From Morganella morganii (GTDB lineage: Bacteria; Pseudomonadota; Gammaproteobacteria; Enterobacterales; Enterobacteriaceae), in NCBI RefSeq assembly GCF_019402645.1, contig NZ_VKKS01000001.1, positions 1,823,592-1,887,591 on the forward strand: a stretch of 64,000 nucleotides of DNA, given 5' to 3'. The first letter of the stretch is position 1, and every line of letters starts with the position of its first letter. The notes under the pieces were generated by a model, which searched no databases, had not been told where the DNA came from, and saw nothing but the letters and a program-made list of their open reading frames with translations. Of this stretch, positions 7,747 through 16,550 are shown piece by piece. A program made the position numbers and the translations under genes.

Positions 7747-10700
7747 TCACCTGTCAGCGGGATTTTGTGGATTTTCAGCGGAATTTCCGTTGCTGAACAG
7801 TGACGCCGGCAGGTGGTAATCCGCAAACAGCGCTGCCGGTGACGGTACCGGTCTGCCGTTGATCCGGCTGCGGAACCGGAACATATAACCGTTTTCCGCG
7901 ATCACACTTTCCGGCGAAGCGGCGCGCCCCTGATACTGTGCTGTCAGCAGCCAGCGCAGCAATCCCCATTCCCCCGGATAGGAGGAGGAATAAACCGGTT
8001 TACCGTGACGGAAATAGTCCGCTGTCAGCGGCTCTGCATCCGTGGCAGGCGGCCAGAAAAAATCCTGCCAGACCGCCGGGCCGTGCTGATAGAGCAGCAC
8101 ATCAGTGCCCTGTGCCAGCCGGAAACCGGACAGTTGTGGTGTCAGTGCCACCGGGCGCAGTGAAATCCGCATATTCAGTGCCGTGCGTCCATCCGCATAA
8201 AACAACTGCCGTAACTGCTCAGTCTGTGTTTCCGGCTGTCTCAGTACCGCATACAGCGGGTTACTGTGATAATCCGGCGGCAATGATTGCATAAAAGTGT
8301 CCATCACACCGCCGGGGGTCAGAAAAGTATGCAGATCATCCGGTTTCACACCCTGTGCATTGCGGCTGAACGGATAGTAAGGAGCGAGGCGATCACGCCA
8401 GAACGGGTACACCGTCGCCTGCCATTGTCCGTCGAGATAGCGCGCCGCCATACCGGCCTGTAACTGTACTGAGGTCAGCTGCCATTGCCGCAGCAGAGTA
8501 TCCAGAACCGGCGGAACATTTCCCGGCACGGTTTCAGGTTGATCTCCGCCGTGCATTATCTGCTGATAACCCCATGCCTGCGGATCGGCGGACGCCATTC
8601 CCTGCTGCCAGTATTGCCGGAGTGACGCCATCAACTGCTGCCGGGCAGCCAGCGCCGGTGACGGTGTGCCTTCCGGCGTCAGCAATGAATGCCAGACGGA
8701 AAAAGCGCGACTGATGTTTATTCCTGCCGGTTCATCCGGTTTCCTGTATTTGCTGAACGCGGATTGCAGCCGCCCTGCTTTTTTCAGTTTGCTGCTGACT
8801 TTACTCATCCCCAGCAGAAAGGCAGTCTGCTGTCCGGATTTCAGATCCGGCCCCGTTTCCGTTTTTGCCGCCGCAAAGACGGTATTGCTGTTAATTCCCT
8901 GCACCAGTGCCATCACCGGATCACGGAACGGCTGCTCTGTCAGTTGCAGTGCCGCAATCAGTGTTTCCGGTGAGCCGGCGCGGCGCGGTGTCAGCGATGA
9001 CAAAAACTGCTGCCAGTAGCGGATGTATTCCTCATCATACTGCCGGTTGATTTGTGCAATAACCGTCTCCGGAGTAACCTGTGTATTCTCCGCCCAAAGT
9101 TGCAGAAGATCAGAAAACCGGGACTGAAAATCCGCGTCATCCCATTGTGCCTGCCAGTCTGTATAGCCTGCTTTGGTCATCGTGTACGGGACAGATACAA
9201 ACCGGTTGTCCGGCTGAAACAACGGTGTGATATCCGCCGGAAACAGGGTGGCCAGCGGCACCGGGGCATGATCCCGGAGAAACTGCTCCCGCAGCACCGG
9301 ATAGATCCACTGCGCCGGGTCAGACACTGACACTTTCTGCCGCGCCTGTGCCACCAGTCCGGCATTGTATAAACGCCGCTCTTCCTGCGTCAGCAGCTGT
9401 AACGGATAATCTTCCAGCAGAGAAATGATGTCATCACCGCTGCCGCCATCACTGATAAGCGTTCCCCGGTGTTCATCCGCAAACAATTGCCGGTAATCAC
9501 TGATAGATTGCAGCAGTTGCGGCGAAGACGCTGCCACCGCCTGTTGCAGACGCTGTTCCCGCAGTGCGGCCAGCAGCGGAAATAATATATTGCGGATTTG
9601 CTGCTGATAATCACGGTACAGCGGCAGTAAAGAGGATGAAAACCAGCGGTTGTTATACTCACGGCGGATCTCCGCAATCACCGGCTGCAACAGATACAGG
9701 CGGTGAATGCGCTCTCCGGCCGGTGCTGCCGCAACATGCGACAGATAATCAAGGTGTCCGTTCAGTAAATCTCTCTGTATCTGAAAACTGTGCCACTGCA
9801 TAACTCCCGCAGCTGCGGTGCCCGCGAGACACACCATCACCGCCAGACAGTAGCCTGTCAGCCTGCGCCGTTCACGCCCCTGACAAATAACGTCATCACG
9901 GCCATGGATGACCCGTTCAAACAGCGGCGTGGCAATATGCTGATGTGAACATTCCGCCGCACACAGCAGCGCTGATGACAGCACCAGATGTGTGCCCGCC
10001 GTGCGCTGATGCTGTAAGGCCGCCACATACAGTGTCCACCGGTGAAGATGTGTCTCTAATTGTGCCGGGAATGATAATACGGCAGCATTATGCTCCGGCT
10101 GTTCTGCTGTCAGCGCAGTGAATTGCTCCCGCTGAAATGACAGCATTAATTCCGCAGTAAACTGTGCGAACGGGGCATCCGGCAGTGTCTTCCGCTCACG
10201 GCTGAAATCGGTACTGTGACAAAACTGCGCCCGCTGCGGATCAGCAAACCAGCGGCGCAGTGCAGGTACACTGCCGATCCCCGGGATCATCAGATGCAGC
10301 GGCGGGCGGCATCCGAGCAGAACAGAAAACGCAATACAGGCTGTATGGTGCTGCCGTCCGGACTGAATCACCTGCTCATCACTGAGCGTTGCAAATGCGG
10401 GTGCCGGAGAAAGTAAAATAAAACCGTTCAGCGGCTGAGACGGATTCCGGCGCACCAGCTGCCGGGCACTTTCCCGTCCGCCGTCACCGGTGAGCCACGC
10501 CGGTGTGCTGATACGGACGACAGTGCTGCCCGCCTGATAGCAGAAAGGCTCCTGCTCCTGCGCCACCGGCGTAAACCCGTGCTGACGCATACAGGCCTGC
10601 GCCTGCGGCAGATCCTCACACAACAGCCAGTAAGTGCTGATACGGCCCGGATCCCATAACGGGGCCCCGCCGCTGCGGCGCAAACGGCGGTGTGTTTGTT

Positions 10701-10938
10701 TCAGGTAATGGCGCAACTCACGGCACTGTTGCTGCCGTTGCAGTTGCTGCACATCCGGCTCAGCCCGCCATGCCGTTTTTATCAGTCCGTAAACAGCAAG
10801 ACACAGACTCAGCAGGGAGACAAATACCGGCAGCAGCACACTGCCGCCCTGTGTCAGCCAGTAATACCAGGCAGTCGCGGTCAGTCCGGAAAGCAACAGG
10901 ATCACCAGCGCATACATCATTGCGGTTCTGATTTTCAT
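7747..10938 (-). CDS. tssM: TssM (IcmF) T6SS inner-membrane core protein
   Basis: A 1063-residue protein. Two membrane segments form an N-terminal hairpin (about residues 8-27 and 33-51), a cytoplasmic domain follows, and a third segment (LTGYCLAVMVCLAGTAAAGV, about 360-381) leads to the large periplasmic part with the C-terminal IcmF-type beta domain (LRPVALTPQLSGFRL). TssM spans the cell envelope with TssL and binds the lipoprotein TssJ. The cytoplasmic domain lacks the Walker A motif GxxGxGKT found in many TssM proteins: the matching place reads STYWLLCEDLPQAQA. The start ATG (10938) follows GGAG with 7-base spacing and is preferred to the TTG six bases upstream. Confidence 0.93.
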   Translation of the reverse strand: MKIRTAMMYALVILLLSGLTATAWYYWLTQGGSVLLPVFVSLLSLCLAVYGLIKTAWRAEPDVQQLQRQQQCRELRHYLKQTHRRLRRSGGAPLWDPGRISTYWLLCEDLPQAQACMRQHGFTPVAQEQEPFCYQAGSTVVRISTPAWLTGDGGRESARQLVRRNPSQPLNGFILLSPAPAFATLSDEQVIQSGRQHHTACIAFSVLLGCRPPLHLMIPGIGSVPALRRWFADPQRAQFCHSTDFSRERKTLPDAPFAQFTAELMLSFQREQFTALTAEQPEHNAAVLSFPAQLETHLHRWTLYVAALQHQRTAGTHLVLSSALLCAAECSHQHIATPLFERVIHGRDDVICQGRERRRLTGYCLAVMVCLAGTAAAGVMQWHSFQIQRDLLNGHLDYLSHVAAAPAGERIHRLYLLQPVIAEIRREYNNRWFSSSLLPLYRDYQQQIRNILFPLLAALREQRLQQAVAASSPQLLQSISDYRQLFADEHRGTLISDGGSGDDIISLLEDYPLQLLTQEERRLYNAGLVAQARQKVSVSDPAQWIYPVLREQFLRDHAPVPLATLFPADITPLFQPDNRFVSVPYTMTKAGYTDWQAQWDDADFQSRFSDLLQLWAENTQVTPETVIAQINRQYDEEYIRYWQQFLSSLTPRRAGSPETLIAALQLTEQPFRDPVMALVQGINSNTVFAAAKTETGPDLKSGQQTAFLLGMSKVSSKLKKAGRLQSAFSKYRKPDEPAGINISRAFSVWHSLLTPEGTPSPALAARQQLMASLRQYWQQGMASADPQAWGYQQIMHGGDQPETVPGNVPPVLDTLLRQWQLTSVQLQAGMAARYLDGQWQATVYPFWRDRLAPYYPFSRNAQGVKPDDLHTFLTPGGVMDTFMQSLPPDYHSNPLYAVLRQPETQTEQLRQLFYADGRTALNMRISLRPVALTPQLSGFRLAQGTDVLLYQHGPAVWQDFFWPPATDAEPLTADYFRHGKPVYSSSYPGEWGLLRWLLTAQYQGRAASPESVIAENGYMFRFRSRINGRPVPSPAALFADYHLPASLFSNGNSAENPQNPADR

Positions 10939-10954
10939 CACCAATCTCCGTTGT

Positions 10955-11647
10955 TCAGAACAGGGCCGTCAGCGAGTCACTCAACTGCTGTAATAACTGC
11001 TGATAACTGAGATCCGCGGCCGCCCGGAATGCCGCACACAGCAACAGTGAACCGGAAAAAATCAGTGATAACGGAAACCGTTTTACAGGACGGTTCCGGC
11101 CGGAACAACGCTCCGGCGGTGCGGACAGCGCTTCCGGTCTGCTGCTGATCAGGATATGGCGCAGCCGGGTATAACAGGCAGCCAGTGCCTCCGGTTGCGT
11201 GCGGTATTCCCCGCGGAAACCGAGTGCCAACAGATAAAACTGTAATTCGAGGAAATCCCGCAGCGGGACAGGGTTATGAACCGCCAGGTGCAGATAGCGG
11301 AAAAATTCCTCTCCGCCGCGCCGGTTCTGAAACACCGCCCCGGTCAGCGTATGTTCCTGCCAGACAGATTCCGCGCCCCACCGCGTACTCAGTACCGCCT
11401 CATCCAGTGCGGCACACCAGACAAAGGCGCTTTTCCCGGTCAGGGAAGGATGGATCTGATGTACGGCACAAATCCGGTAAAACCGGCTCACACCCTGTAA
11501 CATCTGCTGACGGAACAACGTAATATCCGGCGGCGTTCCCCCCTGTACCAGCATAATCAGTGCCTGAAGCAGCGGTTGCCCTGCTGTGATCAGCACATTA
11601 TGTCCGGCTTCTGCTTCTGCGGCTGTTATTGCGGAACCAATCTCCAT
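10955..11647 (-). CDS. tssL: TssL (DotU/IcmH) T6SS membrane complex protein
   Basis: A 230-residue protein of the DotU family. The cytoplasmic helical bundle shows FRQQMLQGVSRFYRICAVHQ, FVWCAALDEAVLSTRWG, and the signature FFRYLHLAVHNPVPLRDFLE followed by YLLALGFRGEYR. One C-terminal membrane helix (LSLIFSGSLLLCAAF) and a very short periplasmic tail complete it. It does not carry an OmpA-like peptidoglycan-binding extension, so cell-wall anchoring would need another protein. It lies between tssK and tssM with gaps of 6 and 16 bases. TssL, TssM and TssJ together make the trans-envelope complex onto which the baseplate docks. Confidence 0.95.
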   Translation of the reverse strand: MEIGSAITAAEAEAGHNVLITAGQPLLQALIMLVQGGTPPDITLFRQQMLQGVSRFYRICAVHQIHPSLTGKSAFVWCAALDEAVLSTRWGAESVWQEHTLTGAVFQNRRGGEEFFRYLHLAVHNPVPLRDFLELQFYLLALGFRGEYRTQPEALAACYTRLRHILISSRPEALSAPPERCSGRNRPVKRFPLSLIFSGSLLLCAAFRAAADLSYQQLLQQLSDSLTALF

Positions 11648-11653
11648 GATGTA

Positions 11654-12919
11654 TTACCTCCGGGTTATCAGGACGGCATTCAGCCGGGCATGCGGCAGCT
11701 GGCCGTCAATATGCAGCGCCAGAACCGGATCGTCCTGTGCCATCTGTGCCCACAGCGGGCTGCGGATATCCGGTTCAAAATAAATCACCCCGGGATGAGC
11801 CGTGATCCCTTCAGGGGCGCTGCTCAGTGAAAGTAGCGGTATGCCGGTCAGCCCGTTATTTACACAGGCCGCTATCCGGTTATTTCCGGCCAGTTTCAGC
11901 AGACGGGCTGTCCGGTCAGCATCCGGCGGCCTGCCGCTGTCATCACCGTATTCCAGGATCAGACGGCTGTGTTCCGCGAAAGCAGTCTCCGGCAGGGCAA
12001 GCCGCAGTAAGCGGCGTGTTGCCAGCAGCCGGGTATCCCAGTTCAGCGGCTGCACATGCTGCCGGGTCTGCGGGGCAAGAAGCTGTTTCAGTGACTGAAT
12101 ACAGGGAGCAAACAGCCCTGCGTGATCCTCATTGCGCCACGGCTGCGGTTCAGGCGTTGCGGTATCAGCCAGTACACACAGAACAGATTGCAGATGCAGA
12201 CAAAAACGGTAGAAATCCCGGCAGGTCATGCGATCACCCGCCGCCAGACTTTGCAGCTGTGTCAGCAGCGGCTGTAAGTGAAGACAGGCCGTTCTCCCGG
12301 CCGGAGTGTCATAAAGCCGTTGCAGCCGCTGTGCCAGCAGCAGCCGCACATCCTCCGCCCGGCGGTTCAGCCACGGATTGTCCTGTACAAACAGATACGG
12401 CACACAGAATTCCGGCTCCGGCAGCGGGTATCCGGCGCCGTCCCGGCAATGCAGCCGGGTCACCGCCAGCCCGGTTTCATCTCCGCGGCACTGTGCGGCG
12501 CATTTCAGTTGCAGATTCAGGTGCGCGGCACTGGTCACCACCGGTTCACGTGTCTGCGGTACCCGGTTTTCACTCACACTGAGCGGTTTTGCGGTAAAAC
12601 GATCCGGCGAACTGCTCAGCGGCAGTGTCAGCAAAAAGGTCATATCCCCTGACAATCCCTCCAGACTGATACTCAGCGGCACATCTGTGATAAACGGCGT
12701 CCCGTCCGGCATCACACCGTGCGCCTGTAACAGCGTCAGTTTTCCGGCTCCGGTCAGGGATTCATCGGTTACCAGACGGGAGAATCCGGCCATACCGCCA
12801 CTCAGCTGTTGTGTCACATCCCTCAGACAATGACTGTGCAGACGGCTCTCCTGGATAAAATGCTCCGGCTGGAGAAACAACCCTTCCTGCCACCAGATAC
12901 CGGCGGTTTCATTATTCAT
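11654..12919 (-). CDS. tssK: TssK T6SS baseplate-membrane adaptor
   Basis: A 421-residue cytoplasmic protein. The opening IWWQEGLFLQPEHFIQESRL is the highly conserved start of TssK (W-x-E-G-L-F-L-x-P-Q-H-F). The rest matches in length and layout, including VIYFEPDIRSPLWAQM and a C-terminal end ALHIDGQLPHARLNAVLITRR. TssK trimers hold the TssFG wedge and bind the cytoplasmic parts of TssL and TssM, linking the baseplate to the membrane complex; its fold is related to phage receptor-binding proteins. The start overlaps the end of tssJ by 8 bases. Confidence 0.95.
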   Translation of the reverse strand: MNNETAGIWWQEGLFLQPEHFIQESRLHSHCLRDVTQQLSGGMAGFSRLVTDESLTGAGKLTLLQAHGVMPDGTPFITDVPLSISLEGLSGDMTFLLTLPLSSSPDRFTAKPLSVSENRVPQTREPVVTSAAHLNLQLKCAAQCRGDETGLAVTRLHCRDGAGYPLPEPEFCVPYLFVQDNPWLNRRAEDVRLLLAQRLQRLYDTPAGRTACLHLQPLLTQLQSLAAGDRMTCRDFYRFCLHLQSVLCVLADTATPEPQPWRNEDHAGLFAPCIQSLKQLLAPQTRQHVQPLNWDTRLLATRRLLRLALPETAFAEHSRLILEYGDDSGRPPDADRTARLLKLAGNNRIAACVNNGLTGIPLLSLSSAPEGITAHPGVIYFEPDIRSPLWAQMAQDDPVLALHIDGQLPHARLNAVLITRR

Positions 12920-13391
12920 CGTCTGCTCCCGCCGAGAGTGACAGTGTCTGCCCGTCCAGAGACAGAGACACCTGCATCACCGGTAGCGGTAACACCGCAA
13001 TAACCTGCTTATTTTTGGCCTGTGCCGCCGCAGAAAAACCGGCAAGAACGCCGATATGTGTCGTACCGGGCTGCAACATCAGCAGCAGCGTTTCCCGGCT
13101 GCCGGGATAGACCGGCTCCGTCACCTTTCTGGCCAGCAGTTGTTCTTTGAGTAACACCTGATCCTGCTGCCACAGCGGCATAAAACGCTCGCGCTGAAAG
13201 ATTTCATCACTGCTGAGCTGATAGATCCGCAGCACAACCGGCGCCGGCTGATGATCCGCATTCGGGTTACTGTTTTCCGCTGCCCGGATCAGCACCCGTA
13301 ACACACCGGTTTCCGGCAGTGTCCCGAACCGGCAGGACACCGGCCCGAAGAACAAAAATATAAAAATAAACAATGTGATACGTCGTTTCAT
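12912..13391 (-). CDS. tssJ: TssJ T6SS outer-membrane lipoprotein
   Basis: A 159-residue lipoprotein. The signal peptide is a basic start (MKRR), a hydrophobic run (ITLFIFIFLFFG) and a lipobox ending PVSC, with Cys20 as the modified residue. The mature part is the small transthyretin-like TssJ domain: VLRVLIRAAENSNPN, PVVLRIYQLSS, FMPLW, then the TTHIGVLAGF strand. TssJ sits in the inner leaflet of the outer membrane and binds the C-terminus of TssM to finish the trans-envelope complex. Its ATG overlaps the fha stop by 4 bases. Confidence 0.93.
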   Translation of the reverse strand: MKRRITLFIFIFLFFGPVSCRFGTLPETGVLRVLIRAAENSNPNADHQPAPVVLRIYQLSSDEIFQRERFMPLWQQDQVLLKEQLLARKVTEPVYPGSRETLLLMLQPGTTHIGVLAGFSAAAQAKNKQVIAVLPLPVMQVSLSLDGQTLSLSAGADDE

Positions 13392-14263
13392 GATGACTGA
13401 ATAATTTGGGTATAAAATTCACTGCGGAAATAATCTGTCAGCTTATTTTTCAGATGGTCATCCGCAATCTGCTGACTGAAGAAACGTTTGTAGGTCTGCC
13501 AGTAATCGATTTTTCCGGCAATTTTCTGGTCGCGGTGCAAAGCTTCCAGATGCTGCGGGGAGATATCACGGATAATTTTTTCCGCCGCCAGGTTCAGCGC
13601 CCGGCTGATTTCCGGCAGCAGCGATTGCAGCAGTACCAGTTTGTCACCGGTCAGTACCTGCGGCAGCGGAGTTTCCGGCGGTAAAACAACCGGTTGCGGA
13701 GCGGTGATCACCGGGGCGATATCCGGTTCCGGAACAGGCTCCGGTGCAGGCTCCGGCCTGCCGTAAGGCCTGGCCACCGCCGAAAAACGGTAACGGATAT
13801 CATGGGGTGCCTGTTTTTTCACCGGTGCGGGACTGAGAAACGGATCATCATCAAAACAGGTGTTGTCATCCGCCGGGGAGAACAGACTGCGCAGCGCTGT
13901 TTCTTCATTAGTGGTATTCAGCGGCGGCGACGCAAGGCTCAGCGGGGAAAAGCAGGACACCAGAAGGCGGAAAGACCCGATACCGAGCATATCCCCGTCC
14001 TGTAACAGGTAGTCCGTACCGTGCCCCAGCGCATCGTGCCGGTTGTTGATAAAAACCCCGTCACGGCTGGTGTCCGTCAGAATATAGCCGGCGGCCGTGC
14101 AGCGAAATGTGGCATGGGTATCCTCAATACGGGAATGCGGGTCATCCAGTACAATATCGCCCTGTGCATCGCGTCCGATGGTGCCGCCTCTGCCGTCAAA
14201 ACAGTATTGTGACAGACTGTTACTGTGCTCCGGCGCGCTGACTATCCGAATCGTCAATGACAT
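13388..14263 (-). CDS. FHA-domain protein of the T6SS (TagH/Fha type)
   Basis: A 291-residue cytoplasmic protein with the start at 14263, where AGGAT precedes the ATG; longer frames would run into clpV. Residues 1-110 form a forkhead-associated domain: GGTIGRDAQGDIVLDD, HSRIEDTHATF, DTSRDGVFINN and LQDGDMLGIGSFRL are the expected phosphothreonine-reading loops. A Pro-rich linker (about 165-200, PEPAPEPVPEPD) leads to a C-terminal helical domain (KIIRDISPQHLEALHRD) of the type found in T6SS FHA proteins. Such proteins join threonine-phosphorylation signalling by PpkA/PppA in some species, but no kinase or phosphatase gene is present here, so a structural role is as likely. Confidence 0.9.
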   Translation of the reverse strand: MSLTIRIVSAPEHSNSLSQYCFDGRGGTIGRDAQGDIVLDDPHSRIEDTHATFRCTAAGYILTDTSRDGVFINNRHDALGHGTDYLLQDGDMLGIGSFRLLVSCFSPLSLASPPLNTTNEETALRSLFSPADDNTCFDDDPFLSPAPVKKQAPHDIRYRFSAVARPYGRPEPAPEPVPEPDIAPVITAPQPVVLPPETPLPQVLTGDKLVLLQSLLPEISRALNLAAEKIIRDISPQHLEALHRDQKIAGKIDYWQTYKRFFSQQIADDHLKNKLTDYFRSEFYTQIIQSS

Positions 14264-14279
14264 AACGGTGATCCTGTTT

Positions 14280-16538
14280 TTAATCAATAGAGACAACAGG
14301 TTTATTATCAGTGACTGATAATGAAACCCGGGTGATGGCAATCTGCTGCCTGCGTTTTTCAATACAGGCTTCGGCAATCTGCGGCAGAAGTTTACCCGTC
14401 ACACCCTGCTCGACAGCTCTTGCGCCGGTTTCTGATGAATAAGGCAGCGATAACAGATAAGTAATCAATTCATCTGAATAATTAAATTCACACTGATAGG
14501 TATCCTGAATGCGTTTACCCACCCGGGCCAGTGACAGCCGGGCAATTGCCGCCATTTCCGCATCACTGAGCGGGTAATACGGAATAATGGTGGTACGCCC
14601 GAGAAACGACGGACGGAAATGACGCAGAAGCGCCGGGAAAATCAGCGGCACCAATTCGGCTGTTCCGGGACGTTCATCCCGGCAGTGTGCCGTAATCTCT
14701 TCTTCCGCCGCGTTGCTGGTCATAATGATGATCGTGTGACGAAAATCGATTTCCCGCCCTTCGCTGTCCGCAATGCGGCCTTTGTCAAAAATCTGATAAA
14801 ACACGTCATGAATAGCCGGATGGGCTTTTTCCATCTCATCAAGCAGCAGAATAGTGTATGGGTTACGGCGCACGGCCTCGGTTAACACACCGCCTTTGCC
14901 GTAGCCGGTATAGCCCGCCGGAGCACCCAGCAGCATGGAGACTTTATGCGGCTCTTTAAATTCGGTCATATTGAGCGTCACCATCCGCCGTTCGTCGCCG
15001 CAGAGTGCCTCACAGAGTGCCAGCGCGGTTTCGGTTTTTCCGGTGCCGCCCGGGCCGCACATCAGAAAAACCCCCTGCGGCCGCAGCGGGTTGTTCAGTC
15101 CGCTGCGGGCTATGCGGATAGCCTGCGCCACCGCCGCAACCGGTGCAGTCTGGCCGATCACCCGTTCCGCGACCCTCGCTTCCAGGCTGCTCAGGCGGGA
15201 AATATCATCCGCCGCCAGATGCCCCGCCGGAATGCCCGTCCACAGCGCAATAACCTCAGCAATATGGTTGTCATCCACCGCGTCTGCCGCACTTTCCGGT
15301 GTGACTGAACGCGAGACTGACAACCCGGCACAGGCGGTATCCAGCAGGCTGATGGCCTTATCGGGCAGTTGCCGCTCCGGCAGATAGCGGACAGAGAGCC
15401 GTACCGCAGCCTCACAGGCGGCTTCCGTCACCGGCAGGCCGTGATGCTGTTCCAGCACCGGCTTCAGAGTATTGAGGATAGTCAGAGTGGTGGCCTCATC
15501 CGGCGGCGCGATTTTTACCGGCTGAAAACGCCGGGTCAGTGCCGGATCCGGCTCAATAAATTGTTTGTATTCAGACCAGGTGGTGGCGGCCAGTGCTCTG
15601 AATTCCCCCCGCGCCAGCGCCGGTTTGAGAATATTGGCGGCATCCCCCTGTCCTGCCGTGCCGCCTGCGCCGATCAGCGTATGCGCTTCATCGATAAAGA
15701 TGATTTTTTCGGTGCTGCCGGAACCTATCTCTGCCAGCAGGTTTTTCAGGCGCTGCTCAAATTCCCCTTTCATGGCCGCTCCCGCCTGTAAGGCAGTCAG
15801 ATCCAGTTCCCATACCTCACAACCACGCAGACGCTCCGGAACGCGGCCGTCACTAATCTGCTGTGCAAGACCTTCCGCGATGGCGGTTTTCCCCACTCCC
15901 GCCTCACCGACCATAATCGGGCTGTTCTGACGGCGGCGGCAGAAAATATCCAGAATCTGCCGGATTTCACCGTCACGACCGATGACCGGATCGAGTTTTC
16001 CCGCCCGCGCCAGGGCAGTCAGGTCGCGGGCATACGTCGCCAGCAGGGTTTCACTGCCGGTACCGCCCGGCGCCGCCGGGGCGGATACCTGCGGCAATGC
16101 GGTTATCTGCTGTGCCAGCCACTGAGCATCCACGGATTGTGCCCATGCCGTTACCGCAGGCGGAATGCCGCTGCACGCCGTCTGCCGCAGCAATTGTAAA
16201 ACATGGACATCACTGATCTGCTGCGCGCACTGATTCAGCGACACATGCAGCCAGAGCTGTTTCAGCAGTTCCGTCAGGTCAGGGGCAAACACCGGGGAAG
16301 TCTCTGCCGTCTGCGGCAACAGTGCCAGCGCGTCATTCAGGCTGTATTGCAGCGCGGAATTATCCGCCGGTGCAGCATACCAGGTCAGTTCACGGCAGCC
16401 TGCTATCACCAGCAGCCAGTGCAGCGGAGTGACCGCACGGTGACGACGACGGACACACTCCTGTGCCGCGTCCTCCAGTGCAGTCACCAGCGGCGGCGAT
16501 AACCGCCGGATAAGTTGATGTAAATCGATAGTCAGCAT
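14280..16538 (-). CDS. clpV: ClpV (TssH) sheath-disassembly AAA+ ATPase, compact form
   Basis: A 752-residue ClpB-type unfoldase that recycles the contracted TssBC sheath. The N-terminal Clp repeat domain occupies about 1-150. AAA+ module 1 has GEAGVGKT (211-218) and IIFIDEAHT (279-287); module 2 has GPGGTGKTE (about 495-503), LLLDEMEKAH (564-573) and the C-terminal D2-small domain with SSETGARAVEQ. Between them, where ClpV and ClpB carry a coiled-coil middle domain of roughly 100 residues, only a short link is present: SLLDTACAGLSVSRS is followed within about 30 residues by the EVIALWTGIPAG start of module 2. The total is correspondingly shorter than the 850-900 usual for the family. Both ATPase sites look intact. 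Confidence 0.93.
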   Translation of the reverse strand: MLTIDLHQLIRRLSPPLVTALEDAAQECVRRRHRAVTPLHWLLVIAGCRELTWYAAPADNSALQYSLNDALALLPQTAETSPVFAPDLTELLKQLWLHVSLNQCAQQISDVHVLQLLRQTACSGIPPAVTAWAQSVDAQWLAQQITALPQVSAPAAPGGTGSETLLATYARDLTALARAGKLDPVIGRDGEIRQILDIFCRRRQNSPIMVGEAGVGKTAIAEGLAQQISDGRVPERLRGCEVWELDLTALQAGAAMKGEFEQRLKNLLAEIGSGSTEKIIFIDEAHTLIGAGGTAGQGDAANILKPALARGEFRALAATTWSEYKQFIEPDPALTRRFQPVKIAPPDEATTLTILNTLKPVLEQHHGLPVTEAACEAAVRLSVRYLPERQLPDKAISLLDTACAGLSVSRSVTPESAADAVDDNHIAEVIALWTGIPAGHLAADDISRLSSLEARVAERVIGQTAPVAAVAQAIRIARSGLNNPLRPQGVFLMCGPGGTGKTETALALCEALCGDERRMVTLNMTEFKEPHKVSMLLGAPAGYTGYGKGGVLTEAVRRNPYTILLLDEMEKAHPAIHDVFYQIFDKGRIADSEGREIDFRHTIIIMTSNAAEEEITAHCRDERPGTAELVPLIFPALLRHFRPSFLGRTTIIPYYPLSDAEMAAIARLSLARVGKRIQDTYQCEFNYSDELITYLLSLPYSSETGARAVEQGVTGKLLPQIAEACIEKRRQQIAITRVSLSVTDNKPVVSID

Positions 16539-16550
16539 AGCGGTTCCTTG

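Noticed and set aside
11827-12582. A 251-codon frame opposite tssK
   Set aside because: It is fully inside tssK, is rich in Ala, Pro, Arg and His, and resembles nothing; it is a shadow of the conserved minus-strand gene.
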